From the NCBI GenBank assembly GCA_023399595.1, contig JAEWOR010000032.1, forward strand, positions 1 to 64,000: a stretch of DNA of 64,000 nt, read 5' to 3'. The notes below the pieces were generated by a model, which did not search any database, had not been told where the DNA came from, and saw nothing but the letters and a program-made list of their open reading frames with translations. Shown here one piece after another: positions 6,804 to 16,174 of this stretch. The stretch comes from Bacteroidota bacterium (GTDB taxonomy: Bacteria; Bacteroidota; Bacteroidia; Flavobacteriales; Weeksellaceae). A program made the position numbers and the translations under genes. Each line of letters starts with the position of its first letter. The stretch's first letter is position 1.

Positions 6804-8786
6804 ATGTCACAAGATCAGTCACATTTTGATGTCAAAAAGCTCTCGCTTTTAGGAGTTGTTGTTTCCTTAGGAATTGTGTTTGGAGATATCGGAACTTCGC
6901 CCCTTTATGTAATGAAAGCTATTGTGAATGCGAGTAAGTCTGGATTAAAAATGCCTTTTGATGAGTATATTGAAGGAGCATTGTCTTGTATTATTTGGAC
7001 ACTTACGCTACAAACTACGGTGAAATATGTAATTATTGCTTTAAGAGCAGATAACAAAGGGGAAGGTGGTATTTTATCATTATATTCTTTGGTGAAAAGA
7101 CTTAAAAAGAAGTGGCTTTATCTTGTTGCAATTATTGGTGGAGCTGCTTTGGTTGCAGATAGTGTTATTACGCCTTCACTTACCGTAATGTCTGCTATTG
7201 AAGGTTTACAAATTTATAATCCACACACTCCCGTTGTAGAGATTACTTTATTCATACTCTTTATCGTATTTTTTGTGCAACAATTCGGGACCGCTTCTAT
7301 TGGTAAATTCTTTGGACCAGTGATGATTACTTGGTTTACAGTTCTCGGTGTTTTCGGAGCGATGCAAATTGTGAATCATGTTGAGATTTTTAAAGCTTTC
7401 AATCCCTACTATGCGTATAATTTAATTGTTACTTCGCCTAGTGTTTTGGTGATTATGGGGGCTGTTTTCCTTTGTACAACAGGTGCTGAAGCTTTATATT
7501 CAGATTTAGGACATTGTGGGAAGAAAAATATTCAAGCGAGTTGGATTTTTGTAAAATTAATGTTGATTATCAATTATCTTGGACAAGGAGCTTGGTTGTT
7601 AGAAAATTATCAAAAAGTATATTCCGGAATTAATCCTTTCTTTGGAATTATGCCGGAATGGGCAATTATTCCTGCGGTAATTTTAGCTGCAATGGCTGCA
7701 ATTATTGCGAGTCAAGCGGTAATTACAGGTGCATTTACCATGTTTTCAGAAGCGATGTCAATTTCTTTCTGGCCCAATCAACATATTGAATATCCATCGG
7801 GTGTAAAAGGACAAATGTACATTCCAAGAATTAATTGGGGACTTATGTTCCTATGTTTTATTGTGGTGTTGTATTTCAGAAAATCCGAACATATGGAAGC
7901 TGCTTATGGACTTACTATCACCATTACCATGCTAATGACTACTTTATTGCTAACACTTTGGTTAAGGAGAAATAGAGTGAATAAATACTTGGTAGCACTC
8001 TTTTTTACCGTTTATATTTTTATTGAAGGAGGTTTCTTTTATGCTAATGTTATTAAATTCTTCGATGGAGGTTGGTTAACCATTGTTTTGGGTGGATTTA
8101 TTGGGATTTGTATGTACGCTTGGTATCAAGGAAGATTAATTAAAACTAAATTTATCAAGTTTGTGAAAATTGCAGATTATGTGTCTGTTATCAAAGACAT
8201 GAAACTTGATGAAAGCATTCCTAAATACGCCAATAATCTAGCGTTCTTAAGTCGTGCCAAAAGAACAGATGAGGTGGAGTCTAAAATTATTTACTCCATT
8301 ATTAAAAAGCAACCAAAAAGAGCCGATCATTATTTTATTTTAAATATCATCAATCAAGAAGATCCTTATACTTTTCAATATAATGTAGATGAAATTCTTC
8401 CAGGAACTATTTACAAAGTAGATTTCTTACTGGGTTTTAAAGTGGACAGAAGGATTAATGATTATTTCAAAATGGTGCTTCAGGATTTAATGAAAGAAGA
8501 TGTAATTACAGACCGAAGCAGTCATCCATCCCTAAGAACTCATAATATTCCGCCAGATTTAAAGTATGTGGTGATTGATAATACCTACATTAATGATGTC
8601 TTCTTGAGTGTAAAAGAAAAAATCGTTCTTAATATTTATAATTTCGTGAAATATATTGGTAGCGACGACTTTAAATCTTGGGGGGTTACTTCCCATAACG
8701 TAGTGGTAGAATCTGCACCAGTTACTGAAGATCCGCCACTTATTCATAAAATTCAGCAGTCGGATTTCAAACATTTTAATTCTTAA
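6804..8786 (+). CDS. kup: KUP-family potassium uptake permease
   Basis: This 660-residue K+/H+ symporter of the inner membrane matches the family at its N-terminal signature GIVFGDIGTSPLY. It has about twelve membrane helices up to residue 455 and a cytoplasmic C-terminal domain of about 200 residues. The length matches bacterial Kup (about 620-670). It imports potassium using the proton gradient. It is transcribed from its own promoter and followed by a gene with its own -7 box, so probably monocistronic. Confidence 0.95.
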   Translation: MSQDQSHFDVKKLSLLGVVVSLGIVFGDIGTSPLYVMKAIVNASKSGLKMPFDEYIEGALSCIIWTLTLQTTVKYVIIALRADNKGEGGILSLYSLVKRLKKKWLYLVAIIGGAALVADSVITPSLTVMSAIEGLQIYNPHTPVVEITLFILFIVFFVQQFGTASIGKFFGPVMITWFTVLGVFGAMQIVNHVEIFKAFNPYYAYNLIVTSPSVLVIMGAVFLCTTGAEALYSDLGHCGKKNIQASWIFVKLMLIINYLGQGAWLLENYQKVYSGINPFFGIMPEWAIIPAVILAAMAAIIASQAVITGAFTMFSEAMSISFWPNQHIEYPSGVKGQMYIPRINWGLMFLCFIVVLYFRKSEHMEAAYGLTITITMLMTTLLLTLWLRRNRVNKYLVALFFTVYIFIEGGFFYANVIKFFDGGWLTIVLGGFIGICMYAWYQGRLIKTKFIKFVKIADYVSVIKDMKLDESIPKYANNLAFLSRAKRTDEVESKIIYSIIKKQPKRADHYFILNIINQEDPYTFQYNVDEILPGTIYKVDFLLGFKVDRRINDYFKMVLQDLMKEDVITDRSSHPSLRTHNIPPDLKYVVIDNTYINDVFLSVKEKIVLNIYNFVKYIGSDDFKSWGVTSHNVVVESAPVTEDPPLIHKIQQSDFKHFNS

Positions 8787-8830
8787 TTTCTATTCAATTT
8801 ATAGAAAACTATAGATTAAATAAAATTCAA

Positions 8831-8838
8831 TAAATTTG
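8831..8838 (+). promoter_or_regulatory. -7 box of the Fur-family gene
   Basis: TAAATTTG, a perfect -7 box, lies 15 bases before the ATG at 8854. No clean TTTG -33 box is present. Confidence 0.45.
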
Positions 8839-8853
8839 TAGTAAATTTTTTTG

Positions 8854-9327
8854 ATGAACACGCAGCAAAACGAATCTAGCATCACGATAATAAAAGACGT
8901 ACTTAAACAATATCTTCAGGAAAAAGGTTTTAGAAATACCCCAGAAAGATATACCATTCTTGAGGAAATCTACAATATGAATCACCATTTCAATGTGGAC
9001 GATTTGTACCTTATTATGATGCAGAAAAAATACCATGTTTCTAAGGCAACTATTTATAATACTATTGAGATTTTCCTTGATGCAGGGCTTATTCGTAAGC
9101 ATCAGTTTGGTGAGAAAACATTAACTTCTTCTTCTTACGAAAAATCTTATTTTGATAAGCAACACGACCATTTAGTAATTTACAAAAATGGTTCAGATAA
9201 AGAGATAGAGGAAATTATTGAGTTTTGCGATCCTAGAATTCAAGGCATCAAAGAAGCTATAGAAAATGCTTTTGGTGTAAATATTGATTCTCATTCATTG
9301 TACTTTTACGGTACAAAAAAAGATTAA
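8854..9327 (+). CDS. Fur-family metal-responsive transcriptional regulator
   Basis: This 157-residue regulator has a winged-helix DNA-binding half (GFRNTPERYTILEEI, then VSKATIYNTIEIFLDAGLI) and a dimerisation/metal half with the QHDHLV motif and EFCDPRI. The C-terminal CxxC pairs of zinc-structured Fur proteins are missing. I prefer the ATG at 8854 over the TTG just before it. Its stop overlaps the start of the OstA-like gene by one base (TAATG), so the two are translationally coupled. The metal sensed (Fe, Zn or Mn) cannot be read from sequence. Confidence 0.88.
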   Translation: MNTQQNESSITIIKDVLKQYLQEKGFRNTPERYTILEEIYNMNHHFNVDDLYLIMMQKKYHVSKATIYNTIEIFLDAGLIRKHQFGEKTLTSSSYEKSYFDKQHDHLVIYKNGSDKEIEEIIEFCDPRIQGIKEAIENAFGVNIDSHSLYFYGTKKD

Positions 9328-11084
9328 TGAAACACTTATTCGTTTTTTTTCTTTTCATTTCTGTTCAGATTTTTGCGCAAACACCACTTAAGACCAATCC
9401 TCAAGTGGCAAAAGACCCGTATTTTAATCAGAAAAGCGGAAATCCACAAAACCCTGATCCTGTTAGTCCAGAAAATAAAGTAAAAGTTACTCATTACGAT
9501 ATTTTACAAAAAACTCCAGAAAAATATGATGGAAATCCTTTCTTTCAGGGGAATGTTAGAATTGAACATCAAGGTTCTATTTTAACTGCAGATGAGGTGG
9601 TCTTGTATGAAGAACAGAGTTTTGTAAAAGCGATTGGAAACGTTCGACTTCAAAATGCAGACGGTTCTGTAATTACAGCGAACGAAATGGAATATGACGG
9701 TAAATCTGAAAAAGGAATTGCCCGAAAAAACGTTGTTCTTACAGACCCTAAACAAACCATAAAAACAGAAACGCTGTATTACGAAAGACCTATTAATCAA
9801 GCGTATTTCAATACTGGGGGAACTATTTATGCCAATAATAGTGTTACTTACGCTAAAGTGGGAACTTATAATGTGGCAAGTAAAGTAATTGATATTAGTG
9901 GAAATGTAAAAATTAATAACGATCAATATACTTTAGAAGGCGAAAATATCAAGCAGTATCAAAACACGAATACCGCAGAAATTTTTGGGTTTACAACCAT
10001 CAGAAATAAGCAAAATCCTTCCAATTATCTTACTACAGAACGTGGAACGTATAAAATGTCCACCAAAGAAGCATTTTTGACTAAAAATTCCACTATTTTT
10101 TACAATGGTAAAATTCTTACCGGCGATGAATTGTATTTTAATCAAATCACGGGTTTTGGAAAGGGTACAGGTAATGTACTTTTAAGAGATCCTAAAGAAA
10201 GACGCTTTATAAAAGGAGGTTACGGCGAAATCTATGAAAAAACGGATTCCGCAATGATAACCAATAAACCATTAGCGGTGAAAATACTGGAGAAAGATTC
10301 CCTTTATTTCGGAGCTGAAAAATTTATTACCACTCAAAAATTGGACTCTCCAACGGCTGTTAAAAAGAAAAGTTTTTTAAGAGCTTATAAAAAAGTAAGG
10401 GTATTTAAAACCAATATCCAAGCAAGAGGAGATTCATTAAGTTTTAACGAAACCGATGGAATTATGCATCTTTTCGATAAACCAATCGCGTGGAGTGGCG
10501 AAAAACAAGTTTCTGGAGATAAGATTGAAGGCTATTTTGATGTTACGAATGAGAGATTAGATTCCATAAAAGTAATCGGTAATGCAATGGCTATTTCTAA
10601 GGTGGATTCTTTAAATATGAAGGATGAATTTAACCAAGTGAAAGGTAAATTGATGACGGTTTATTATGAAGACAATGAATTGAAAGATGCTAAAGTTATT
10701 GGTAACGCACAAGCCATCACTTATGCGGATGATTTCAATGAGAAAACCAAAGAAAGCGAAAGAATTGGTATCACACTTTCTAGTTGTGGAATTATTGATG
10801 CCGTATTTTTAGAAAAGACCATACAAATTCTCACTTGTGATATCGGAGCGAATATGGATACGTATCCAATGAGTATGATAGAACCTACTAGAAGAAAATT
10901 CCCAGATTTCAATTGGAACACCAAAGACAGGCCAAGAAAATGGCAAGATGTATATTTGGATACTCCTAGTTATGAGGAAATAAAGTATGAAGCAGATAAT
11001 TCACTATATGATAAAGCTAAAGAAGCTGTAGACAAAAAACAAGCAGCCGAAGAAGCTAAAAAACCTAAACGTACAAGACGTTAA
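9327..11084 (+). CDS. OstA-like (LptA/LptD-related) protein
   Basis: This 585-residue periplasmic protein has a clear signal peptide (MKHLFVFFLFISVQIFAQ). The body is built of repeated beta-strand units (such as GNVRIEHQGSILTADEVVLYE) of the OstA/LptA beta-jellyroll type. It ends in a Lys/Ala-rich charged tail (KKQAAEEAKKPKRTRR). By family it should take part in moving lipopolysaccharide to the outer membrane. It is longer than classic LptA (about 185 residues) but lacks the LptD barrel. It is coupled to the upstream Fur gene by a one-base overlap. Confidence 0.85.
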   Translation: MKHLFVFFLFISVQIFAQTPLKTNPQVAKDPYFNQKSGNPQNPDPVSPENKVKVTHYDILQKTPEKYDGNPFFQGNVRIEHQGSILTADEVVLYEEQSFVKAIGNVRLQNADGSVITANEMEYDGKSEKGIARKNVVLTDPKQTIKTETLYYERPINQAYFNTGGTIYANNSVTYAKVGTYNVASKVIDISGNVKINNDQYTLEGENIKQYQNTNTAEIFGFTTIRNKQNPSNYLTTERGTYKMSTKEAFLTKNSTIFYNGKILTGDELYFNQITGFGKGTGNVLLRDPKERRFIKGGYGEIYEKTDSAMITNKPLAVKILEKDSLYFGAEKFITTQKLDSPTAVKKKSFLRAYKKVRVFKTNIQARGDSLSFNETDGIMHLFDKPIAWSGEKQVSGDKIEGYFDVTNERLDSIKVIGNAMAISKVDSLNMKDEFNQVKGKLMTVYYEDNELKDAKVIGNAQAITYADDFNEKTKESERIGITLSSCGIIDAVFLEKTIQILTCDIGANMDTYPMSMIEPTRRKFPDFNWNTKDRPRKWQDVYLDTPSYEEIKYEADNSLYDKAKEAVDKKQAAEEAKKPKRTRR

Positions 11085-11121
11085 ATTCTAAATATTCAGG
11101 TCTATTCCTGAAAAAAAAATC

Positions 11122-12300
11122 ATGAAACAAGATTTCTATAATTATCAAGCGCAGACCACTCAGTTTGCATCTGGCTTTGAGGTGGAAAAAGCTGTAGGTT
11201 CCTATATTTACGGTAAAGATGGAAAAAAATATTTGGATTTTGTAGCAGGGGTTTCTGCCAATACATTAGGGCATTCTCATCCTAAAATTGTAAACGCTAT
11301 TAAAGAACAAGCGGATAAATATCTTCATGTAATGGTTTACGGGGAATATGCTCAGGAAATGCCTGTTGCATTATGTAAATTATTGGCGGAAGCAACTCCA
11401 AGACCTTTGGAAGTTACTTATTTGGTAAATTCTGGCGCTGAAGCTATAGATGGATCTTTAAAATTAGCTAAAAGATATACAGGAAGAGAACAAATTATTT
11501 CCATGAAAGATTCTTACCACGGAAATACTCACGGCGCTTTATCGGTATCAGGAAATGAAGTTCATAAACGTGAATTCCGACCTTTGCTTCCCATGGTAGA
11601 TTTTATTGAATTTAATAATGAAAATGAGTTTGATAAAATTACAGAAAAAACAGCTTGTGTAATTGCGGAAACGGTTCAAGGAGCAGCAGGTTTTTTGGTT
11701 CCAGATCCACAATATTTTAAAAATTTAAAGAAAAGATGTGAAGAAGTTGGAGCTTTGCTTATTCTAGACGAAATTCAACCTGGTTTTGGAAGAACGGGAA
11801 AACTGTTTTCTTTTGAATATTTCGATATGGTTCCCGATATTTTAGTAATGGGAAAAGGAATGGGAGGTGGAGTTCCTGTAGGTGCTTTTATGAGTTCGAG
11901 GGAAATTATGCAAAGTCTTTCTCACTCGCCTAAACTAGGGCATATTACAACATTTGGTGGAAATCCTCTTATTGCAGCTTCTTGTCATGCTACTTTAAAA
12001 GAAGTTTTAGAAAGCGGATTGATGAATGAAACCGATAGAAAAGAAAAGCTTTTCAGAGATTTATTGGTGCATCCTAAAATTAAAAATATCAACGGTAAGG
12101 GTTTAATGTTGGCTGTAAATTTAGAAAACCCAGATTTCACCTTGAAAGTTGCCCAAAAATGCATGGAAAAAGGCTTAATTGTTTTCTGGCAATTGTATAG
12201 AAATGAATATCTTAGAATTTCACCTCCATTAACTATTTCTGATGATGAAATTAGAGAAGGTTGTATGATTATTTTGGAGGCTATTGATGAGACCAATTAA
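11122..12300 (+). CDS. Class III aminotransferase (aspartate aminotransferase family / ArgD-like)
   Basis: This 392-residue PLP enzyme of fold type I, subgroup II has the cofactor-site patterns SGAEAIDGSLKLA, LILDEIQPGFGRTG and the Schiff-base lysine in VMGKGMGGGVP. Relatives act on acetylornithine, ornithine or other omega-amino substrates. The substrate is not decided by sequence, and no arginine-biosynthesis genes are adjacent. It follows the OstA-like gene by 37 bases, so it may be the third gene of the fur operon, and ends just before a strong terminator. Confidence 0.85.
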   Translation: MKQDFYNYQAQTTQFASGFEVEKAVGSYIYGKDGKKYLDFVAGVSANTLGHSHPKIVNAIKEQADKYLHVMVYGEYAQEMPVALCKLLAEATPRPLEVTYLVNSGAEAIDGSLKLAKRYTGREQIISMKDSYHGNTHGALSVSGNEVHKREFRPLLPMVDFIEFNNENEFDKITEKTACVIAETVQGAAGFLVPDPQYFKNLKKRCEEVGALLILDEIQPGFGRTGKLFSFEYFDMVPDILVMGKGMGGGVPVGAFMSSREIMQSLSHSPKLGHITTFGGNPLIAASCHATLKEVLESGLMNETDRKEKLFRDLLVHPKIKNINGKGLMLAVNLENPDFTLKVAQKCMEKGLIVFWQLYRNEYLRISPPLTISDDEIREGCMIILEAIDETN

Positions 12301-12322
12301 AAATTCAGAATTTCTTAATATT

Positions 12323-12354
12323 AAAAATCTTTTATTGTAAAATAAAAGATTTTT
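12323..12354 (+). terminator. Intrinsic terminator after the class III aminotransferase
   Basis: AAAAATCTTTTATT (12323-12336) pairs exactly with 12341-12354 and is followed by a T run. It closes the fur/ostA-like/aminotransferase unit. Confidence 0.75.
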
Positions 12355-12513
12355 TTTGCAATAAAATTGACGGTTTTTTACTCTGATGGAGGCTAAATTC
12401 TCTCAGAAGATTACAATTGATAAAAATCATGTCATTTTTGTGGAAATTTGAAAATAAGAATGAATAATGATGAAAATTATTTATATATTGCGAAACTTAA
12501 AAAAATGAGTTAT

Positions 12514-12900
12514 ATGGCGAAAAATAAAGTCCATTATGAGTTTCCAATGCATTGTTTGTCAGAAATTTTATATGAATATCTGGCTACAGCGGAGGGTCTG
12601 TCAGAGTGGTTTGCGGATGATGTTGTAGAGAAAGGAGACGATTTTTTCTTTAGTTGGAATGGCGGACCTGAGGAAAAAGCAACTTTAATTCGTTATAAGC
12701 CAGAAAGTTTTGTGCGTTTCCGTTGGGAAGAAGATGAAGGGACGAAAAATTTCTTTGAATTAACAATAACTATTGATGATATTACTGAAGATTTATCATT
12801 AAATATTACCGATTTTTGTGATGAAGGGGATGAGGAAGAAAATGCAATGTATTGGGAAAATCTTATCGAAAATCTTAGAATTAAGTTAGGTGCTTCTTAA
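12514..12900 (+). CDS. START-like domain protein (AHSA1-like)
   Basis: This 128-residue acidic cytoplasmic protein matches the Bacteroidota START-like family, which begins MAKxKVxYEF and carries LSEWFADDV and FRWEED. I use the ATG at 12514, since the family has about 128 residues; an upstream in-frame ATG would add 22 atypical residues. The fold forms a hydrophobic ligand pocket, but the ligand is unknown. It is followed by the class IV PLP enzyme, with a hairpin between. Confidence 0.82.
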   Translation: MAKNKVHYEFPMHCLSEILYEYLATAEGLSEWFADDVVEKGDDFFFSWNGGPEEKATLIRYKPESFVRFRWEEDEGTKNFFELTITIDDITEDLSLNITDFCDEGDEEENAMYWENLIENLRIKLGAS

Positions 12901-12914
12901 TTGAAAATTCTTTT

Positions 12915-12956
12915 AAAAAAAAACTGATGAACGATTTCTCGTTCATTATTTTTTTA
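12915..12956 (+). terminator. Terminator or attenuator hairpin
   Basis: TGAACGA (12928-12934) and TCGTTCA (12939-12945) close on a TTTC loop, flanked by an A tract and a T tract. It lies only 14 bases before the next ATG, so it may partly attenuate rather than end transcription. Confidence 0.55.
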
Positions 12957-12969
12957 TCAATATAAACTT

Positions 12970-13776
12970 ATGAAGAATACATATTTTACTTCAACAGGTG
13001 TAGAAGTTAAAAATAGATCTTTCTTAATGGGAGATTCTATTCAAGTGTCTTTTTTTATTAGAAATTCTCAAATTGTTTTGGCAGAAGATTGCTATTTCTT
13101 TTTAATGGCGTCCATGCGAAAAATGAGGATGAATATTCCTTTGTCTTATACTTTGGAGTTTTTTCAAAATTTACTTACTGAGAAAATTATTGAAGGGGAA
13201 AAGGTAGAAAATGCTATTGTTAGATTTGTGGTGTACAGAAATTCGGATATTACAGATTTGGCTAAGGCAAGTGTTTCTTACTTTTTCGATTATTCAATTT
13301 TTGACGATATTCTAACTGTTCAGGGTTCACAAGAACTAGATCTTATTAAAGAAATTAACGTTAACAACAATCTTTTAAGCAATATTAAAACCCATTGCCC
13401 AGAAAATATTTATGCAGAGATTTATGCGCTAGAAAATGATTTGGATGATGTTATTCTTCTCAATCCCAATAAAAGGATAGCAAGAAGTATTTACGGAAAT
13501 CTTTTGTTCTTGGAAGGAAATGTTGTAAAAGTTGTTAAACAAGCTGAGGGAGCTTATATTTCGCCTCTTTTGGAGAGTTTTGTAACCTTTATGCATAAAA
13601 ATAATCTTGCGGAACTTCAAGAGTCGGAAATTATCGCTTTTGAAACCCAAAAAGCCGAGGAAATTCTTTTAATTTCTGATGAGAAAGGTATTTTCTCCGT
13701 TTCAAAAATTAGGAATAAATCATTTGCCAATACTCGCTTTGCAGAAATGATCAATCAATGGAAGCAAAGCTTCTAA
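12970..13776 (+). CDS. Class IV aminotransferase / aminodeoxychorismate lyase-like PLP enzyme
   Basis: This 268-residue fold-type IV PLP enzyme carries the pattern NIKTHCPENIYAEIYA with candidate Schiff-base K140, then DDVILLNPNKRIARS and the NLLF cofactor region. Length fits PabC/BCAT-like proteins. The family is clear; the reaction (4-aminobenzoate formation for folate, or a transamination) is not. The substrate half is divergent. It is followed by a strong terminator. Confidence 0.72.
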   Translation: MKNTYFTSTGVEVKNRSFLMGDSIQVSFFIRNSQIVLAEDCYFFLMASMRKMRMNIPLSYTLEFFQNLLTEKIIEGEKVENAIVRFVVYRNSDITDLAKASVSYFFDYSIFDDILTVQGSQELDLIKEINVNNNLLSNIKTHCPENIYAEIYALENDLDDVILLNPNKRIARSIYGNLLFLEGNVVKVVKQAEGAYISPLLESFVTFMHKNNLAELQESEIIAFETQKAEEILLISDEKGIFSVSKIRNKSFANTRFAEMINQWKQSF

Positions 13777-13783
13777 AATAGAC

Positions 13784-13825
13784 AAACCCGGTAAACAACG
13801 ATTTTCAAAGTCCTTTACCGGGTTT
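13784..13825. terminator. Bidirectional terminator
   Basis: AAACCCGGTAAA (13784-13795) pairs exactly with 13814-13825 and has flanking A and T tracts. It sits between the class IV enzyme and the convergent amidase gene. Confidence 0.8.
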
Positions 13826-13856
13826 TATTTCTGATAGCCTCAGAAATGTTTAAATT

Positions 13857-14432
13857 TTATTTTTGTTCTAAGAAATAAATGAATTTTTCAGCAAACGCAT
13901 TCTGTCCTTCAGGGCTAGAAAAATAAATTCTTTCATTTTCATTAGTTAAATAACCTAATTCCATAACAATGGTGGGTGCATCTGTTGTTTTTAATATTTG
14001 TAAATCTCCTTCTGCTAATTTAGAAATATTAAAAATCTGTCCAAATTTTTCAGCCAACATTTTAGAAGATTCTTTTTCTTGAATAAACACCTCCAAACCA
14101 TTATCAGAAGGTTTTTTGGAGTTATTCATATGTAAAGAAATAACATAATCTGGATTGAGCTTATTGATTTTCGAAATTCTCTCACCTAAACTCAATTCAG
14201 TGTCATTATCTCTAGTAAGGATAATTTCGAAATCTTCTTTGCTTTTAGATAGTTCTTTTATTTTCTTTGCTATATTAAGGGTGATATCCTTTTCGTTTAT
14301 CTTGTTCACATTAGCTCCTAAATCTTTTCCGCCGTGTCCTGCATCTATTACAATAATTTTCTTTTTAGCAGGAGTAAAAGACAGTATAACCCCTAAAGTT
14401 AATAGGCTGAATAAGTAGAAAATTTTCTTCAT
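13857..14432 (-). CDS. N-acetylmuramoyl-L-alanine amidase (Amidase_3)
   Basis: This 191-residue exported zinc amidase cuts the stem peptide from MurNAc in peptidoglycan. It has a signal sequence (MKKIFYLFSLLTLGVILSF), then IDAGHGGKD (zinc His), an Asn/Glu-rich core, SLHMNNS (second His) and the catalytic Glu in VMELGYLTNE. The catalytic domain fills the whole protein, with no SPOR, LysM or AMIN domain. It is probably a monocistronic gene for septum cleavage or wall turnover. Confidence 0.92.
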   Translation of the reverse strand: MKKIFYLFSLLTLGVILSFTPAKKKIIVIDAGHGGKDLGANVNKINEKDITLNIAKKIKELSKSKEDFEIILTRDNDTELSLGERISKINKLNPDYVISLHMNNSKKPSDNGLEVFIQEKESSKMLAEKFGQIFNISKLAEGDLQILKTTDAPTIVMELGYLTNENERIYFSSPEGQNAFAEKFIYFLEQK

Positions 14433-14515
14433 TTTTTTTTATATTTTAATTAATCAAAGAACGGTATTTGAATGTTAAAAATTTTATAAGGTTAATCTAA
14501 AAATATGTTAAGTTT

Positions 14516-15064
14516 TTAGTTCATAGAAATATCTTCGGGAGAATTTGCCCAAAGTAAAAACTGACCACCAAGGTTTTGCATAATAGATTTCCAAAGGGTT
14601 TGATCATTGGGAAGGGTATAGTCCAAGTTGTAAACATCTACAACGGTCCAAACTTTTTGATTCACCTCATGTTCCAATTGTTGAGCGCTCCAACCAGAAT
14701 ATCCTGCAAAAATTTTAACATCTGCAAGGCTAATAATATTGTTTAAAACAGCGTTAATTACACTTTCTATGTCTTCTGTAAGGTAAAAATCGTCATTTAA
14801 AGCGGAGTGGTTTTCCGATATTTTTTTGCCTTTAATGATGAAGAAGACTTTATCATGCTCTACGGGACCTCCATCATAGACTTCAATAGGTTGATCGAAA
14901 TGATGGCGAAGGCGTTGGCTCATTTCTTTATTTTTTTTGTTTAAAATAAGTCCAAATGCTCCATCGTTATTATGTTCTATTAAAAGCACCACAGATCTAG
15001 AAAAAATGTCTCCAGAAATATCGGGGGTGGAAATTAATATTCTATTTTTGTAAGAGGAATTCAT
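14516..15064 (-). CDS. YqgE/AlgH family protein
   Basis: This 182-residue protein has the UPF0301 signatures LISTPDISGDIFSRSVVLL, NDGAFGLILNK, DGGPVE and FAGYSGWSAQQLE. Its role is not established, and the AlgH name does not prove a link to alginate. It is divergent from pdxH, with a minus-strand -7 box between them. Confidence 0.92.
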   Translation of the reverse strand: MNSSYKNRILISTPDISGDIFSRSVVLLIEHNNDGAFGLILNKKNKEMSQRLRHHFDQPIEVYDGGPVEHDKVFFIIKGKKISENHSALNDDFYLTEDIESVINAVLNNIISLADVKIFAGYSGWSAQQLEHEVNQKVWTVVDVYNLDYTLPNDQTLWKSIMQNLGGQFLLWANSPEDISMN

Positions 15065-15096
15065 GGTGAAAGGTATTTTAGAGAGCTACCTTATAT

Positions 15097-15104
15097 CAAA
15101 TATA
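15097..15104 (-). promoter_or_regulatory. -7 box of the YqgE gene
   Basis: The minus strand reads TATATTTG, a perfect -7 box, 33 bases before the YqgE start in the 53-base divergent gap shared with pdxH. Confidence 0.45.
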
Positions 15105-15117
15105 AATAAAATTATCA

Positions 15118-15762
15118 ATGGAAAATCTTTATGATAAAAGAAAAAGTTACGAAAAATTCGAACTTGTTGAAAATCAAATTGAAAAAAAACCTTTAAAACA
15201 GTTTGCTTTGTGGTATCAGCATGCAGAAGAAACGGAAGGTGATTTTGAAGCAAACGCAATGGCAATTTCTACTATTGAGCCAGATGGTTGTCCGCGTACA
15301 AGAATGGTTCTGTTGAAATCATTTAACGAAGATGGTTTTGTTTTTTACACCAATTATTCTAGTAAAAAAGGGAAAGCGCTGGAAGGAAATAATATGGCTT
15401 GTTTGCATTTCTTTTGGGCTTTATTGGAGAGACAGGTGATTATTAAAGCTCATTTGGAAAAAGTACCAGAAGAGGTTTCTAAAGAATATTTTTCATCAAG
15501 ACCAAGAGGAAGTCAAATTGGAGCTGTGGTATCGCCGCAAAGTTCTGAAATTCCGAATAGAGAATTCTTAGAAGAAAAAGTAGCAGATTTGGAGAAATCT
15601 TTAGAAGGTAAAGAAATTGAAAAGCCCGAACAATGGGGAGGTTATCTTGCTAAACCTTATGAAATTGAGTTTTGGCAGGGCAGAGCCAATAGATTACACG
15701 ACAGAATTTTGTACGAATTGCAAGAAGATAATACTTGGAAAACTACCAGATTAGCACCTTAA
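15118..15762 (+). CDS. pdxH: Pyridoxamine 5'-phosphate oxidase
   Basis: This 214-residue FMN enzyme oxidises pyridoxine or pyridoxamine phosphate to PLP. Visible family patterns are RMVLLKSFNEDGFVFYTNY, SRPRGSQIGAVVSPQSS, WGGYLAKP and the C-terminal FWQGRANRLHDR with the terminal RLAP. Full length and typical. pdxJ lies elsewhere in the window (39500), so the PLP pathway is scattered. Confidence 0.95.
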   Translation: MENLYDKRKSYEKFELVENQIEKKPLKQFALWYQHAEETEGDFEANAMAISTIEPDGCPRTRMVLLKSFNEDGFVFYTNYSSKKGKALEGNNMACLHFFWALLERQVIIKAHLEKVPEEVSKEYFSSRPRGSQIGAVVSPQSSEIPNREFLEEKVADLEKSLEGKEIEKPEQWGGYLAKPYEIEFWQGRANRLHDRILYELQEDNTWKTTRLAP

Positions 15763-15770
15763 AAAAATAA

Positions 15771-15796
15771 AATCAGCCCTCGAAAGAGGGCTGATT
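15771..15796. terminator. Bidirectional terminator with GAAA tetraloop
   Basis: AATCAGCCCTC (15771-15781) pairs exactly with 15786-15796 around GAAA, with A and T tracts on either side. It separates pdxH from the convergent HU gene. Confidence 0.88.
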
Positions 15797-15819
15797 TTTT
15801 AGTGTTATCTATAAAAAGA

Positions 15820-16110
15820 TTATTTTTTCTTTACGCCAGCTACAGCATCTGCTAAATCTGCACCAGCTTTGAATTTAGCAACTTTTTTAGCCGCAATTTT
15901 GATTGGTTTCTTAGTTGCAGGGTTGATACCTTGTCTTGCAGCTCTTTCAGCTACTGAAAATGTACCAAAACCAACTAGAGAAATTTTACCATCTTTTTTC
16001 TTTAAAGTTGTAGTAACGTTAGAGATAAAAGATTCTAAAGCTGCTTTAGCTGCTACTTTAGTGATACCTGCATCTTTTGCGATTGCGTCGATTAATTCAG
16101 ACTTGTTCAT
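15820..16110 (-). CDS. HU-family DNA-binding protein
   Basis: This 96-residue nucleoid protein has the standard HU/IHF order: MNKSELIDAIA helices, GKISLVGFGTFSV, the DNA-bending arm R-QGINPATKKPIKI with the key Pro, and a lysine-rich end (GVKKK). It has a strong consensus promoter, as expected for an abundant protein. Confidence 0.95.
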   Translation of the reverse strand: MNKSELIDAIAKDAGITKVAAKAALESFISNVTTTLKKKDGKISLVGFGTFSVAERAARQGINPATKKPIKIAAKKVAKFKAGADLADAVAGVKKK

Positions 16111-16143
16111 AATTTATAATATTAAAGTTAGTTGTTATTAGAG

Positions 16144-16174
16144 CAAATATAAAACAATTTTAAAATTGCGCAAA
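16144..16174 (-). promoter_or_regulatory. HU gene promoter
   Basis: On the minus strand TTTG (16174-16171), 19 bases, TATATTTG (16151-16144) is a perfect Bacteroidota promoter, 34 bases before the HU start. Confidence 0.75.

Noticed and set aside
11122..12300. Calling the class III aminotransferase ArgD or RocD
   Set aside because: Sequence alone does not separate these activities, and no arginine or proline pathway genes adjoin it.
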